43,810 nt of DNA, taken from the NCBI GenBank assembly GCA_902786245.1, contig CADABS010000013.1, positions 1 to 43,810 of the forward strand. The letters run 5' to 3'. Positions 7,795 through 15,724 of this stretch are shown piece after piece. Source of the DNA: an uncultured Erysipelotrichaceae bacterium. GTDB taxonomy: Bacteria > Bacillota_I > Bacilli_A > Erysipelotrichales > Erysipelotrichaceae. Under the pieces are notes generated by a model. The model did not search any database, was not told where the DNA came from, and saw only the letters and a program-made list of their open reading frames with translations. The position numbers and the translations under genes were made by a program. Each line of letters begins with the position of its first letter. Positions within the stretch are counted from its first letter, which is position 1.

Positions 7795-8574
7795 ATGAAT
7801 ACACAGGTTTTGACAGGTATTCTGCTGCCGTTTCTGGGAACCAGTCTCGGTGCAGGTATGGTGTTTGTGCTGAAGGATAAGATATCCGACGGTGTGCAGC
7901 GGATGCTGACGGGATTTGCAGCCGGCGTGATGGTGGCTGCTTCTTTCTGGAGTCTGCTCGCACCGGCTCTGGAGAGTTCCGAAGGCATGGGAAAATTTGC
8001 TTTTGTACCGGCTGCCGTGGGATTCCTGATCGGCATCGGCTTTCTGCTGTTTCTGGATACAGTCACGCCGCATATGCACATGGATGAACAGGCGGAAGGT
8101 CCGAAAAGCAATCTGAAGCGTACGACAAAACTGATTCTTGCCGTGACGCTGCATAACATTCCCGAAGGAATGGCAGTCGGTGTGGTATATGCCGGCTGGG
8201 TTGCCGGCGGTGCAGGTGTCAGCCAGGCAGCAGCGCTGGCACTGGCATTGGGTATTGCCCTGCAGAATTTTCCTGAAGGTGCGATCGTATCCATGCCGCT
8301 GCGGGCTTCCGGTATGCCCAAGATGAAAACATTCTGGTACGGGGTACTGTCAGGGGCAGTCGAGCCGGCTGCTTCCCTGGTCACCATCGCAGCCGCAAGT
8401 GCGGTGACATCCGTGCTGCCGTACATGCTGGCATTTGCGGCCGGTGCGATGTTCTATGTCGTTGTCGAGGAACTGATTCCGGAGATGTCCGAAGGAGAGC
8501 ATTCCAATATCGGAACGATCGCATTTGCACTCGGCTTTGTGCTGATGATGATTCTGGATGTCGCACTGGGCTGA
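7795..8574 (+). CDS. ZIP family metal transporter
   Basis: A 259-residue polytopic protein of the ZIP family, which brings zinc and other divalent metals into the cytoplasm. The two hallmark metal-site helices are present: HNIPEGMAVG (helix IV) and QNFPEGAIVS (helix V). The loop between helices III and IV carries the His-rich HMHMDE segment that is variable in ZIP loops. Eight hydrophobic segments are visible. Length and motifs fit the bacterial ZupT/GufA-like branch. Two adjacent ATGs exist (7792 and 7795); AAGGAG at 7783-7788 is better spaced for 7795. It appears to be a single-gene unit closed by a terminator at 8611-8643. Confidence 0.9.
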   Translation: MNTQVLTGILLPFLGTSLGAGMVFVLKDKISDGVQRMLTGFAAGVMVAASFWSLLAPALESSEGMGKFAFVPAAVGFLIGIGFLLFLDTVTPHMHMDEQAEGPKSNLKRTTKLILAVTLHNIPEGMAVGVVYAGWVAGGAGVSQAAALALALGIALQNFPEGAIVSMPLRASGMPKMKTFWYGVLSGAVEPAASLVTIAAASAVTSVLPYMLAFAAGAMFYVVVEELIPEMSEGEHSNIGTIAFALGFVLMMILDVALG

Positions 8575-8610
8575 AACAGAAAAACAGCCGGAATCTGCCG
8601 TTCAGACCGG

Positions 8611-8643
8611 TCCTCTTCTGCTTTGCAGGAAGGGGATTTTTTT
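8611..8643 (+). terminator. Rho-independent terminator after ZIP gene
   Basis: The arms TCCTCTTCTGC and GCAGGAAGGGGA pair around a short TTT loop and are followed by seven T. It stops transcription of the ZIP gene before the convergent XRE-REC gene, whose stop lies at 8645. Confidence 0.65.
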
Positions 8644-8644
8644 G

Positions 8645-9295
8645 TCAGAAAGGATGCAGAAATCCGGCGATTGTTTCATACAGCTGATCGATCATGACCG
8701 GTTTTTCTTCAAATGCATTCATGCCTGCTGCGTATGTGGCATCCCGGTCTTCGGCAGAATTATTCGTAGTCATGGCGATGATCGGAATTGCGGCTTTTTC
8801 CGGATCCTGAAGCTGACGGATTTTCCGTGCTGCTTCAAGACCGTCCATGACCGGCATCGTGATGTCCATCAGAATCAGGTCATAGCGGCCGGGCGGAGCG
8901 TTTTTTATCTTTTCCAGACAGATCTGTCCGTTTTCGGCAAATTCTGTTACGGCACCGGTCTGCTTCAGTATTTCTGCGGCGATACGGCGGTTGATTTCCA
9001 TGTCATCCGCTACCAGGATCCGGCGGCCGGCGAAACTGTAATTTTCTGTCCGCATCTTTTCCTGTGCGTTCCTTGCAAGGACAGACTGCATATATTCCCG
9101 CAGCAGTCCGTCTCTGTCTGTTTTGAGTATGCCGGCGAGTTTCGGAAATAAAGCAATGTCCGGATATGAAAGACCGTTCTCCCACCCGGATACGTCTCTG
9201 TCTGAAACGCCAAGCAATTCAGCCAGCCGGGCCTGCGTCATATTGTTCTGCATCCGCAGGGCACGGATACAGGTGCCAAGTGTAGATTGTTTCAC
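8645..9295 (-). CDS. XRE helix-turn-helix protein with C-terminal response-regulator receiver domain
   Basis: A 216-residue protein with an XRE-type helix-turn-helix at residues 5-60 (NMTQARLAELLGVSDRDVSGWENG) and a receiver domain at about 92-213. The receiver has the acidic pair Asp97/Asp98 (VADDME), the phosphoacceptor Asp144 (LMDITMP), the Thr/Ser switch in AMTTN and the invariant Lys in FEEKP. The order, DNA-binding domain first, is the reverse of ordinary response regulators. I take GTG 9295 as start because GGAGGT (9303-9308) sits seven bases upstream; an ATG at 9310 would contain that site. No histidine kinase is adjacent. The gene is divergent from the c-di-GMP gene at 9517, so it could control that promoter. 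Confidence 0.82.
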   Translation of the reverse strand: MKQSTLGTCIRALRMQNNMTQARLAELLGVSDRDVSGWENGLSYPDIALFPKLAGILKTDRDGLLREYMQSVLARNAQEKMRTENYSFAGRRILVADDMEINRRIAAEILKQTGAVTEFAENGQICLEKIKNAPPGRYDLILMDITMPVMDGLEAARKIRQLQDPEKAAIPIIAMTTNNSAEDRDATYAAGMNAFEEKPVMIDQLYETIAGFLHPF

Positions 9296-9445
9296 TGCAT
9301 ATACCTCCATGTGCCAAAACTAACATGCCGAAAAACAGCAGACAACCGACTGTTGGTTTACATGGCATCGTATCTTCGGACGGACCGGATTTTCTTCCTG
9401 ATACAGTCATCTGGAAAATGCGCATACGCAGGGACGCCGATCCCT

Positions 9446-9454
9446 TGCTATAAT
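9446..9454 (+). promoter_or_regulatory. Extended -10 promoter for the c-di-GMP protein
   Basis: TGCTATAAT is a perfect extended -10 element in the 220-bp divergent region, about 63 bases before ATG 9517. No good -35 is seen 17 bases upstream, as is common for extended -10 promoters. The rest of the 9296-9516 intergenic region shows no gene. Confidence 0.6.
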
Positions 9455-9516
9455 AAAGACAATGGTAAAAACCGTCCTGCACCACATCATGAAATATTTG
9501 CAGAGAGGATACGTGT

Positions 9517-12500
9517 ATGCTTCAAAGTCATAAAAAATTTCATTCTTCCAACGGGAAAAGACAGATTCTGATTGCTGAAGATGAACTGATCAACCGGCAG
9601 ATTCTCAAGGTCATGCTTGAAAATGACTATGAGCTTGTATTTGCGGAAAACGGAATCCAGACACTGGAACAGATGCGGGAGAACCAGGGTACGCTTTCAC
9701 TGGTTCTGCTGGATATACTGATGCCGGAAATGTCCGGCATGGATGTGCTCAGAGCCGTCCGTTCAGATCCGTTTCTTTCCAATATTCCGATTATCGTAAC
9801 GACTGCCGAAACCGAAACCGAAGTAGAAAGTCTCAGGCTCGGCGCCATTGACTTTATTCCGAAACCGTATCCTGCATCGGATGTCATCCAGGCCAGAATT
9901 CTGCGTACGATCGAGCTTTCGGAAGACCGGGACATTATTCAGTCGACGGAACGGGATGCATTGACCGGACTCTATAACCGTGAGTATTTCTACCGCTATG
10001 CCGAGCAGTTTGATGCCTTTCATAAAGAACAGGCAATGGATGCGATCATCGTCGATGTCAATCATTTCCGGATGATCAATGAGCGCTATGGCAAAGCCTA
10101 CGGCGATGAGGTTCTCCGCCGGATCGGTGAGCAGGTGCGTCTGATGGTTGCGGATTCAGGCGGCATTGTCTGCCGCCGGACAGCGGATACATTCATGGTC
10201 TACTGTCCCCACCGCGAGGACTATCAGGAAATCATGGACAAAGCCTCTGTATATCTGCAGGATGATGAATCCGGCGAATACAGAGTCCGTCTGCGCATGG
10301 GCGTTTATTCAAATGCGGATAAGTCCATCGATATCGAAAGACGTTTTGACAGAGCGAAAATGGCAGCGGACACTGTCAAAGGCAGTTTTGCCAAAACAAT
10401 CGGCTTTTATGACAACAGCCTGCACGAAAAGCAGCTGTATGCAGAACAGCTGATTGAAGATTTCCCGGCAGCGATTGCCGAAAACCAGTTCAAGGTATTC
10501 TATCAGCCGAAATTCGATGTCAGACCGGATACACCGGTTCTCACGAGCGCAGAAGCGCTGGTGCGCTGGTTTCATCCGCGCCTGGGAATGATCAGCCCCG
10601 GGGTATTCATTCCTCTGTTTGAAGAAAACGGCCTGATCCGGCAGCTGGATATGTATGTCTGGAAAGAAACTGCCCGGCAGATCCGGGAATGGAAAGACCG
10701 GCTGGAATATTCGATTCCCGTATCCGTGAATGTTTCCCGGGTCGATATGTATGATCCCAATCTGAAGGATACGCTGCTGGATATTCTGAAGGAGAATGAT
10801 CTCAGCGGCAGAGACCTTCTGCTGGAAGTGACGGAATCCGCATATACACAGGATTCCAATCAGATCATCGAAACAGTCGAAAATCTGCGCAGCCTCGGCT
10901 TCCAGATCGAAATGGATGATTTCGGCACCGGCTATTCATCGCTGAATATGATTGCGAATCTGCCGATCGATGCACTGAAACTGGATATGCAGTTTATCCG
11001 CAGTGCCTTTGCGGAGGGCGGCAATACACATATGCTGGAAGTCATCATCGGTATTGCGGACTATCTGTCCGTGCCGGTCATTGCCGAGGGTGTGGAAACA
11101 GAAGCGCAGCTCCATGCGCTGAAACTGCTGGGATGCGATATCGTACAGGGCTATTTCTTTTCAAGGCCGGTCAATTCCGATGAATTCGAGCCGTTTATCC
11201 TGCAGAAAAAACAGGCGGATATCGCTGAAGCGAAAAGAACAGAAGCGGAATTCAACAATCCGGAAGAAGATATGGCCCGCCAGGCAAAACTGAATGCCCT
11301 GAAAGAAAAAACAGAGCCGGAACAGACAGAGCAGAACACCCTGCAGGTGCCGGAGGAACCGGCGGGCAGGGGAATCTATCTGCGCCGGGTGACATATTTC
11401 TTTGCCGTGCTTGCTCTGATTGCGTCAGCTCTTCTGATGTATCTGGATATTGCGGTAACTTCCGGGTATCAGAGGATGGAAAAAGCCAGCAGCAGCTATA
11501 TTGCCGCACAGAATGCCGCAGCCGATATGCAGACAGGTTCCGATTATCTGACAGACCGGGTGCGCTGCTTCGTCGTGACCGGGGATATCCGCTATCTCAC
11601 GGATTTCGTGACGGAAGTCGAAACGACCAGGCGCCGCGACAATGCGGTCGAGCGTCTGGCAGATCTGCTTGGAGACAGAAACAGCTATGTGCTGGACAGT
11701 CTGAATACCGCGCTCGATCTGTCCAATGAACTTGTGAAAACGGAAAACCTCTCCATGCGTCTGATGCTGGAAACAGACGATTATGACTTAAGCAATGTGC
11801 CGGCGGATATCAGAAACATACCGCTGGGTGAGAAATATCAGAACATGTCTGCGGAAGAACTGAAACAGACAGCGCAGGATATGGTTTTCAATGACCAGTA
11901 TATGTCCTACAAAGACCGCATCAGTGACAATGTCAGTCTATGCACAAAGGAACTGATCCGGATTTCTTCCCAGGAACTTGAACAGGCTTCGGAGCGGCTT
12001 GCCGCAATGGTGCGCGCGCAGACCGCGGTCACTGTCATATTCCTGCTGATCATTCTGACGGTTGTACTGATCATATCGAGAATGATCCGCATTCCTCTGT
12101 CCCGGATGGTCAGACATATGGAAAATCAGGAAATGATCCCGCCGACCGGTGTCGAGGAACTCCGTTTCGTCACCCGGACGTACAACAATATCCTGCGGGA
12201 GAATTATGAAGCGCGTGAAAAACTGAGCCATGAGGCATCCCATGACGCTCTGACCGGCCTGTTCAACCGGGGTGCCTATGATCTTCTGATGGAAAGCGCA
12301 GATGCCGATCATATGGCGCTGATCCTGATCGATGTGGACTATTTCAAGGAAGTCAATGATACATACGGACATGCGGTCGGAGACAGGATCCTGAAGAAAG
12401 TAGCAGATATCCTGAAGCACAGTTTCCGTTCCGTAGATATTCTCTGCCGTATCGGCGGCGATGAATTTGCGGTCGTGATGACCCGTGTCACAAGTGCGAT

Positions 12501-12702
12501 GAGTCAGATCGTCCTGTCCAAAATGAACCGGATGAATGATCTTCTTCAGCATCCCACCGATGACCTGCCGGCGGTATCCATCAGTGCCGGTGTAGCTTTC
12601 TCCGACCGGAAGAATCCCCGCGGAGATATTTATCAGGATGCCGACAGAGCGCTGTACAAAGTCAAGGAAGCAGGCCGCAAGGGCTGTTCCATCTATGAAT
12701 AA
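9517..12702 (+). CDS. Multidomain c-di-GMP turnover protein: REC, degenerate GGDEF, EAL, TM-sensor-TM, GGDEF
   Basis: A 1061-residue protein. The receiver domain (about 16-135) has acidic Glu21/Asp22, phosphoacceptor Asp66 (LLDILMP) and Lys116 (IPKPY). A GGDEF-like domain follows (146-300) in which the active motif has become RTADTF (221-226), so it is probably inactive. The EAL domain (about 310-560) keeps EAL (346-348), the Asn in SVNVS, Glu437, the Asp pair in MDDFG, Lys488, AEGVE and VQGYFF, so a c-di-GMP phosphodiesterase is expected. A charged linker leads to membrane segments at 626-645 and 835-856, flanking about 190 mostly helical extracytoplasmic residues. A C-terminal GGDEF domain with intact RIGGDEF (978-984) should be a diguanylate cyclase. 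Opposing activities and a cytoplasmic receiver in one chain imply switching. Confidence 0.88.
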   Translation: MLQSHKKFHSSNGKRQILIAEDELINRQILKVMLENDYELVFAENGIQTLEQMRENQGTLSLVLLDILMPEMSGMDVLRAVRSDPFLSNIPIIVTTAETETEVESLRLGAIDFIPKPYPASDVIQARILRTIELSEDRDIIQSTERDALTGLYNREYFYRYAEQFDAFHKEQAMDAIIVDVNHFRMINERYGKAYGDEVLRRIGEQVRLMVADSGGIVCRRTADTFMVYCPHREDYQEIMDKASVYLQDDESGEYRVRLRMGVYSNADKSIDIERRFDRAKMAADTVKGSFAKTIGFYDNSLHEKQLYAEQLIEDFPAAIAENQFKVFYQPKFDVRPDTPVLTSAEALVRWFHPRLGMISPGVFIPLFEENGLIRQLDMYVWKETARQIREWKDRLEYSIPVSVNVSRVDMYDPNLKDTLLDILKENDLSGRDLLLEVTESAYTQDSNQIIETVENLRSLGFQIEMDDFGTGYSSLNMIANLPIDALKLDMQFIRSAFAEGGNTHMLEVIIGIADYLSVPVIAEGVETEAQLHALKLLGCDIVQGYFFSRPVNSDEFEPFILQKKQADIAEAKRTEAEFNNPEEDMARQAKLNALKEKTEPEQTEQNTLQVPEEPAGRGIYLRRVTYFFAVLALIASALLMYLDIAVTSGYQRMEKASSSYIAAQNAAADMQTGSDYLTDRVRCFVVTGDIRYLTDFVTEVETTRRRDNAVERLADLLGDRNSYVLDSLNTALDLSNELVKTENLSMRLMLETDDYDLSNVPADIRNIPLGEKYQNMSAEELKQTAQDMVFNDQYMSYKDRISDNVSLCTKELIRISSQELEQASERLAAMVRAQTAVTVIFLLIILTVVLIISRMIRIPLSRMVRHMENQEMIPPTGVEELRFVTRTYNNILRENYEAREKLSHEASHDALTGLFNRGAYDLLMESADADHMALILIDVDYFKEVNDTYGHAVGDRILKKVADILKHSFRSVDILCRIGGDEFAVVMTRVTSAMSQIVLSKMNRMNDLLQHPTDDLPAVSISAGVAFSDRKNPRGDIYQDADRALYKVKEAGRKGCSIYE

Positions 12703-12733
12703 AAACCGGGTTCATTCCGCATAAAACCAATGA

Positions 12734-12763
12734 CTGCCTGTCATACCGACGGGCAGCCTTTTT
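12734..12763 (+). terminator. Terminator after the c-di-GMP gene
   Basis: The arms CTGCCTGTC (12734-12742) and GACGGGCAG (12748-12756) form a nine-pair stem with one G-T pair, followed by CC and five T. It separates the c-di-GMP gene from the MBL-fold gene. Confidence 0.7.
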
Positions 12764-12811
12764 ACACCAGCCGGGTGTTTTCTGCTTTGACGGAGGCAGA
12801 GAATCTTTTTG

Positions 12812-12820
12812 TGCTATGCT
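12812..12820 (+). promoter_or_regulatory. Possible extended -10 for the MBL-fold gene
   Basis: TGCTATGCT resembles an extended -10 and lies about 40 bases before ATG 12860. TTGACG occurs upstream but with a 22-bp spacer, too long for a normal promoter, so the -35 is not assigned. Confidence 0.35.
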
Positions 12821-12859
12821 GAAAACAGATGAGCCATGACGGCAGGAGGGACAGAACGG

Positions 12860-13627
12860 ATGGAGAACGGATGGTTTACAGTTGAAACGATCGATGCGCA
12901 GACCTTTGCCATCAGTGAATACCGCCACTGGGAGGAAACGCACTGCTATCTGCTGCTGGGACAGGACAGCGCAGTCCTGATCGATACCGGTATGGGAATA
13001 GCGGATATCACTCCGGCGGTAAGATCACTGACGTCACTGCCGGTCATGGCAGTCCTGACGCATGCGCATTGGGATCATATCGGCGGACTTAAGCATTTTG
13101 AGGAAACCGCTGTGCATGAAGCAGAAAGAAGCTGGCTGGAGGAACGGTTTCCGCTGCCGGATGCAGCCGTCATTGAAAACCTGACGCGTATGCCATGTCT
13201 GTTTCCTGCTGATTTTGATATCCATGCATATCATGTGTTTCAGGGCAGACCGCAGATCATCCTGCATGACGGCGATACAATTGATCCGGGCGGCAGGGAG
13301 ATCCGTGTCATCCATACACCGGGCCATTCGCCGGGGCATTGCTGTCTTTACGAGCCTGAACGGAAATATCTGTATTCCGGGGACCTGATCTACAGCGGCT
13401 GCCTGGATGCTTTTTATCCTACGACAGATCCCGTCCTGTTTTACGATTCGATCAGAATAATACGGGAATACAGAATCGGAAAGATCCTGCCCGGACATCA
13501 CCGGCTTGATGTGCCTGTGTCACTGGCTGAGGACATTGAAGAAGGATTCCGGCAGATCGAAGAGAAAGGTCTTCTGAAACACGGCAGCGGCCGCTTTGAT
13601 TTCGGGAACTTTCAGATCAGACTATGA
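12860..13627 (+). CDS. MBL-fold metallohydrolase
   Basis: A 255-residue metallo-beta-lactamase-fold protein. The signature THAHWDHIGG (residues 67-76) supplies the H-x-H-x-D-H ligands. HTPGHSPGHCC supplies the next His, YSGDLIY the bridging Asp and PGHHR the final His. These are complete for a dinuclear metal centre, as in glyoxalase II-like hydrolases. The substrate cannot be read from sequence. AGGAGGG lies about ten bases before ATG 12860, which I prefer over an in-frame ATG at 12836. The GH3 gene follows after only 15 bases, so the two are likely co-transcribed. Confidence 0.85.
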   Translation: MENGWFTVETIDAQTFAISEYRHWEETHCYLLLGQDSAVLIDTGMGIADITPAVRSLTSLPVMAVLTHAHWDHIGGLKHFEETAVHEAERSWLEERFPLPDAAVIENLTRMPCLFPADFDIHAYHVFQGRPQIILHDGDTIDPGGREIRVIHTPGHSPGHCCLYEPERKYLYSGDLIYSGCLDAFYPTTDPVLFYDSIRIIREYRIGKILPGHHRLDVPVSLAEDIEEGFRQIEEKGLLKHGSGRFDFGNFQIRL

Positions 13628-13642
13628 AGTACGGGAGATCTT

Positions 13643-15577
13643 ATGAAAAAGAGCAGCATGATCAGAGGGCTGCTGGCAGCGGTGCTGGCGGGATGCCTTG
13701 GCTGCAGGGCCGCAGCACCGGAAACAGCACCGGAAACAGCACCGGAACCGGAAGAACAGGAAACCGATGACAGCAGGATCAGGGAAATGATCAGCCGGAT
13801 GACGCCGGAACAGAAACTGACCCAGATGATGATCGTCGGACTTCGTTCGGATGCCTCCAACAGCAGAACAGCCGCGGAACTGGATGACAATTACAGAGTA
13901 TTTCTGCAGAAATACGATTTCGGCGGAATCATTCTGTTCGGCGGCAATATACAGGATATTGAACAGACCGTAAAACTGATCCGGGACTGCCAGACCGCAG
14001 CCATGCAGTCTGAAAACGGCGTTCCAATGTTTATCTGCACCGATCAGGAAGGCGGTGCGGTCAGCCGGGTCGGATTCGGGACGATCGGTCCGGGAAACAT
14101 GGCACTGGCTGCCGCCGGAGATACCGCATTGACCGAAGAATGCGCGGATATTCTGGGACAGGAAATTGCGTCATTGGGATTCAATATGGACTTTGCGCCT
14201 GTATCCGATGTCAACAGCAATCCCAACAACCCGGTCATCGGCGTCCGTTCGTTTTCGGATGATCCGCAGCTTGTGTCTGAACACATAAAGGCATTTATCC
14301 GCGGTCTGCGGAAAAACGACATTTCGGCTGCGCTGAAGCATTTCCCAGGCCATGGCAATGTCTCGGAAGACAGCCATACCGGACTTCCGTGTTCGGATAT
14401 GACGCTGGCAGAGCTGAAGGAATGCGACCTTGTGCCGTTTGCGGCGGGCATTGAAGAAAATGCGGAAATGATCATGACCGCGCATATTCAGTATCCGTCC
14501 ATCGAGACAGGTACCTATACATCTGTACAGGATGGAAAGGAAATCTCTCTGCCGGCAACGCTGTCCGCAGCGGTCATCCGCGATCTTCTGCGGGAAGATA
14601 TGGGATATGAAGGAATCGTCATCACCGATGCGATGGGAATGGATGCGATCGCAAAGCATTTCGATCCTGTCGATGCCGGTGTTCTTGCCATCAATGCCGA
14701 TGTCGATATCCTGCTGGAGCCGGTGGATCTCTATAAAGATGATGAAATCGATACATTCCCCGTTTTCGAAGCATATCTGCAGGGAATGGCAGAAAGAATC
14801 GGATCCGGAGAAATCAGTGAAGAAGAACTGGATAATTCCGTTTACCGCATCCTGAAACTGAAAATGGAAAGCGGCATTCTGGATAATACGCCTGCGGCTT
14901 CTGAAGAAGAAATGATTGCGGCTGCACAGCAGACCGTCGGCACTGCGGAACATCATCACCGTGAATGGGAACTGACCCAGCAGGGACTGACATTGCTGAA
15001 AAACGAAGGAAACGTTCTGCCGGCGGACGGAAACAATGAGAAAACGCTGATCCTGTATCCGAGCGAATACCGCCGTCCGGCTGCCGATTATGCACTGCAG
15101 CGTCTGGCCAAAGAAAACCTGCTGGATCCGGCTTTGGTCAGTCTGCTCTGCTATAACGGCATCACGGCGGATGATCCGCAGCTGCAGAATGAACTGCAAT
15201 ATGCCGATAAAGTACTGATCCTTTCCCAGGCAGCTTTCCGCAATGAAGAAATCGCTGAGATCATTGATCAGCTGCATGAGGAAAGCAGGCAGTGTGCTCT
15301 GATCAGTCTGAATCTGCCGTATGACGCAGCCTGCTATGAAGAGGCCGATGCGGTGCTGTGTGCGTTCAATTCCTTCGGCAGTGCGTATGATGCGGAAGGA
15401 AACGGACCGTTCAATCTGAATGTGGCGTCAGTTCTCTGTGCGGCATTCGGCGAATCCGTACCGCAGGGCATCCTGCCGGTGAATGTGCCGAAAGTCACCC
15501 AAAGCGCAGAAGGCACGGTATTCAGTGATGAATGGCTGTATGAAAGAGGCTATGGCCTGCAGAACTGGGGCAGATAA
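13643..15577 (+). CDS. Glycoside hydrolase family 3 lipoprotein (beta-N-acetylhexosaminidase-like)
   Basis: A 644-residue exported protein. The N-terminus is a lipoprotein signal: basic MKKSSMIRG, a hydrophobic core and the lipobox LAGC with Cys18. A short Ala/Pro/Glu/Thr linker encoded by a 12-bp tandem repeat follows. The GH3 domain starts at about residue 45 and contains TDQEGGAVSR, KHFPGHG followed by DSHTGLP (the His-Asp pair typical of GH3 N-acetylglucosaminidases of the NagZ type) and ITDAMGMDAI, where the Asp is the expected nucleophile. A C-terminal domain of about 200 residues follows, as in the two-domain B. subtilis enzyme. The likely role is trimming GlcNAc from muropeptides or glycans outside the cell. 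Confidence 0.86.
   Translation: MKKSSMIRGLLAAVLAGCLGCRAAAPETAPETAPEPEEQETDDSRIREMISRMTPEQKLTQMMIVGLRSDASNSRTAAELDDNYRVFLQKYDFGGIILFGGNIQDIEQTVKLIRDCQTAAMQSENGVPMFICTDQEGGAVSRVGFGTIGPGNMALAAAGDTALTEECADILGQEIASLGFNMDFAPVSDVNSNPNNPVIGVRSFSDDPQLVSEHIKAFIRGLRKNDISAALKHFPGHGNVSEDSHTGLPCSDMTLAELKECDLVPFAAGIEENAEMIMTAHIQYPSIETGTYTSVQDGKEISLPATLSAAVIRDLLREDMGYEGIVITDAMGMDAIAKHFDPVDAGVLAINADVDILLEPVDLYKDDEIDTFPVFEAYLQGMAERIGSGEISEEELDNSVYRILKLKMESGILDNTPAASEEEMIAAAQQTVGTAEHHHREWELTQQGLTLLKNEGNVLPADGNNEKTLILYPSEYRRPAADYALQRLAKENLLDPALVSLLCYNGITADDPQLQNELQYADKVLILSQAAFRNEEIAEIIDQLHEESRQCALISLNLPYDAACYEEADAVLCAFNSFGSAYDAEGNGPFNLNVASVLCAAFGESVPQGILPVNVPKVTQSAEGTVFSDEWLYERGYGLQNWGR
13714..13749 (+). repeat. 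Three tandem 12-bp repeats in the lipoprotein linker
   Basis: AGCACCGGAAAC occurs twice and AGCACCGGAACC once, head to tail, coding for Ala-Pro-Glu-Thr repeats. The unit is a multiple of three, so changes in copy number would lengthen the linker without breaking the frame. Confidence 0.85.
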
Positions 15578-15583
15578 AAAACG

Positions 15584-15610
15584 AAGGAACTGCAGCAGTT
15601 TCTTGTCTTT
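15584..15610 (+). terminator. Weak terminator-like hairpin after the GH3 gene
   Basis: AAGGAACTG and CAGTTTCTT pair around CAG (nine pairs, one G-T). Only TCTTT follows directly, with a longer T run at 15642-15648, so termination efficiency is uncertain. Confidence 0.4.
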
Positions 15611-15724
15611 AGGCTGATTAGTGCATTTCTGCTTTTCTGTCTTTTTTTGAGCATTGCGTCGAATTAATACGGAATCTGAGATACAATAGGAATTGATTTG
15701 AGAGTATCGGAGGATTATCTAATT

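Noticed and set aside
12787-12820. TTGACG ... TATGCT as a standard promoter for the MBL gene
   Set aside because: The spacer is 22 bp, outside the range for a sigma-70-type promoter without an activator; only the extended -10 was kept, with low confidence.
14171-15277. A 368-codon open frame on the minus strand within the GH3 gene
   Set aside because: It lies wholly inside a clear GH3 coding region and shows no domain or ribosome site; it is a shadow frame.
15578-15724. Possible glycine riboswitch before gcvT
   Set aside because: I looked for paired conserved GG-rich cores and found none in this 147-bp region; only a hairpin after the GH3 gene and a weak -10 are visible.
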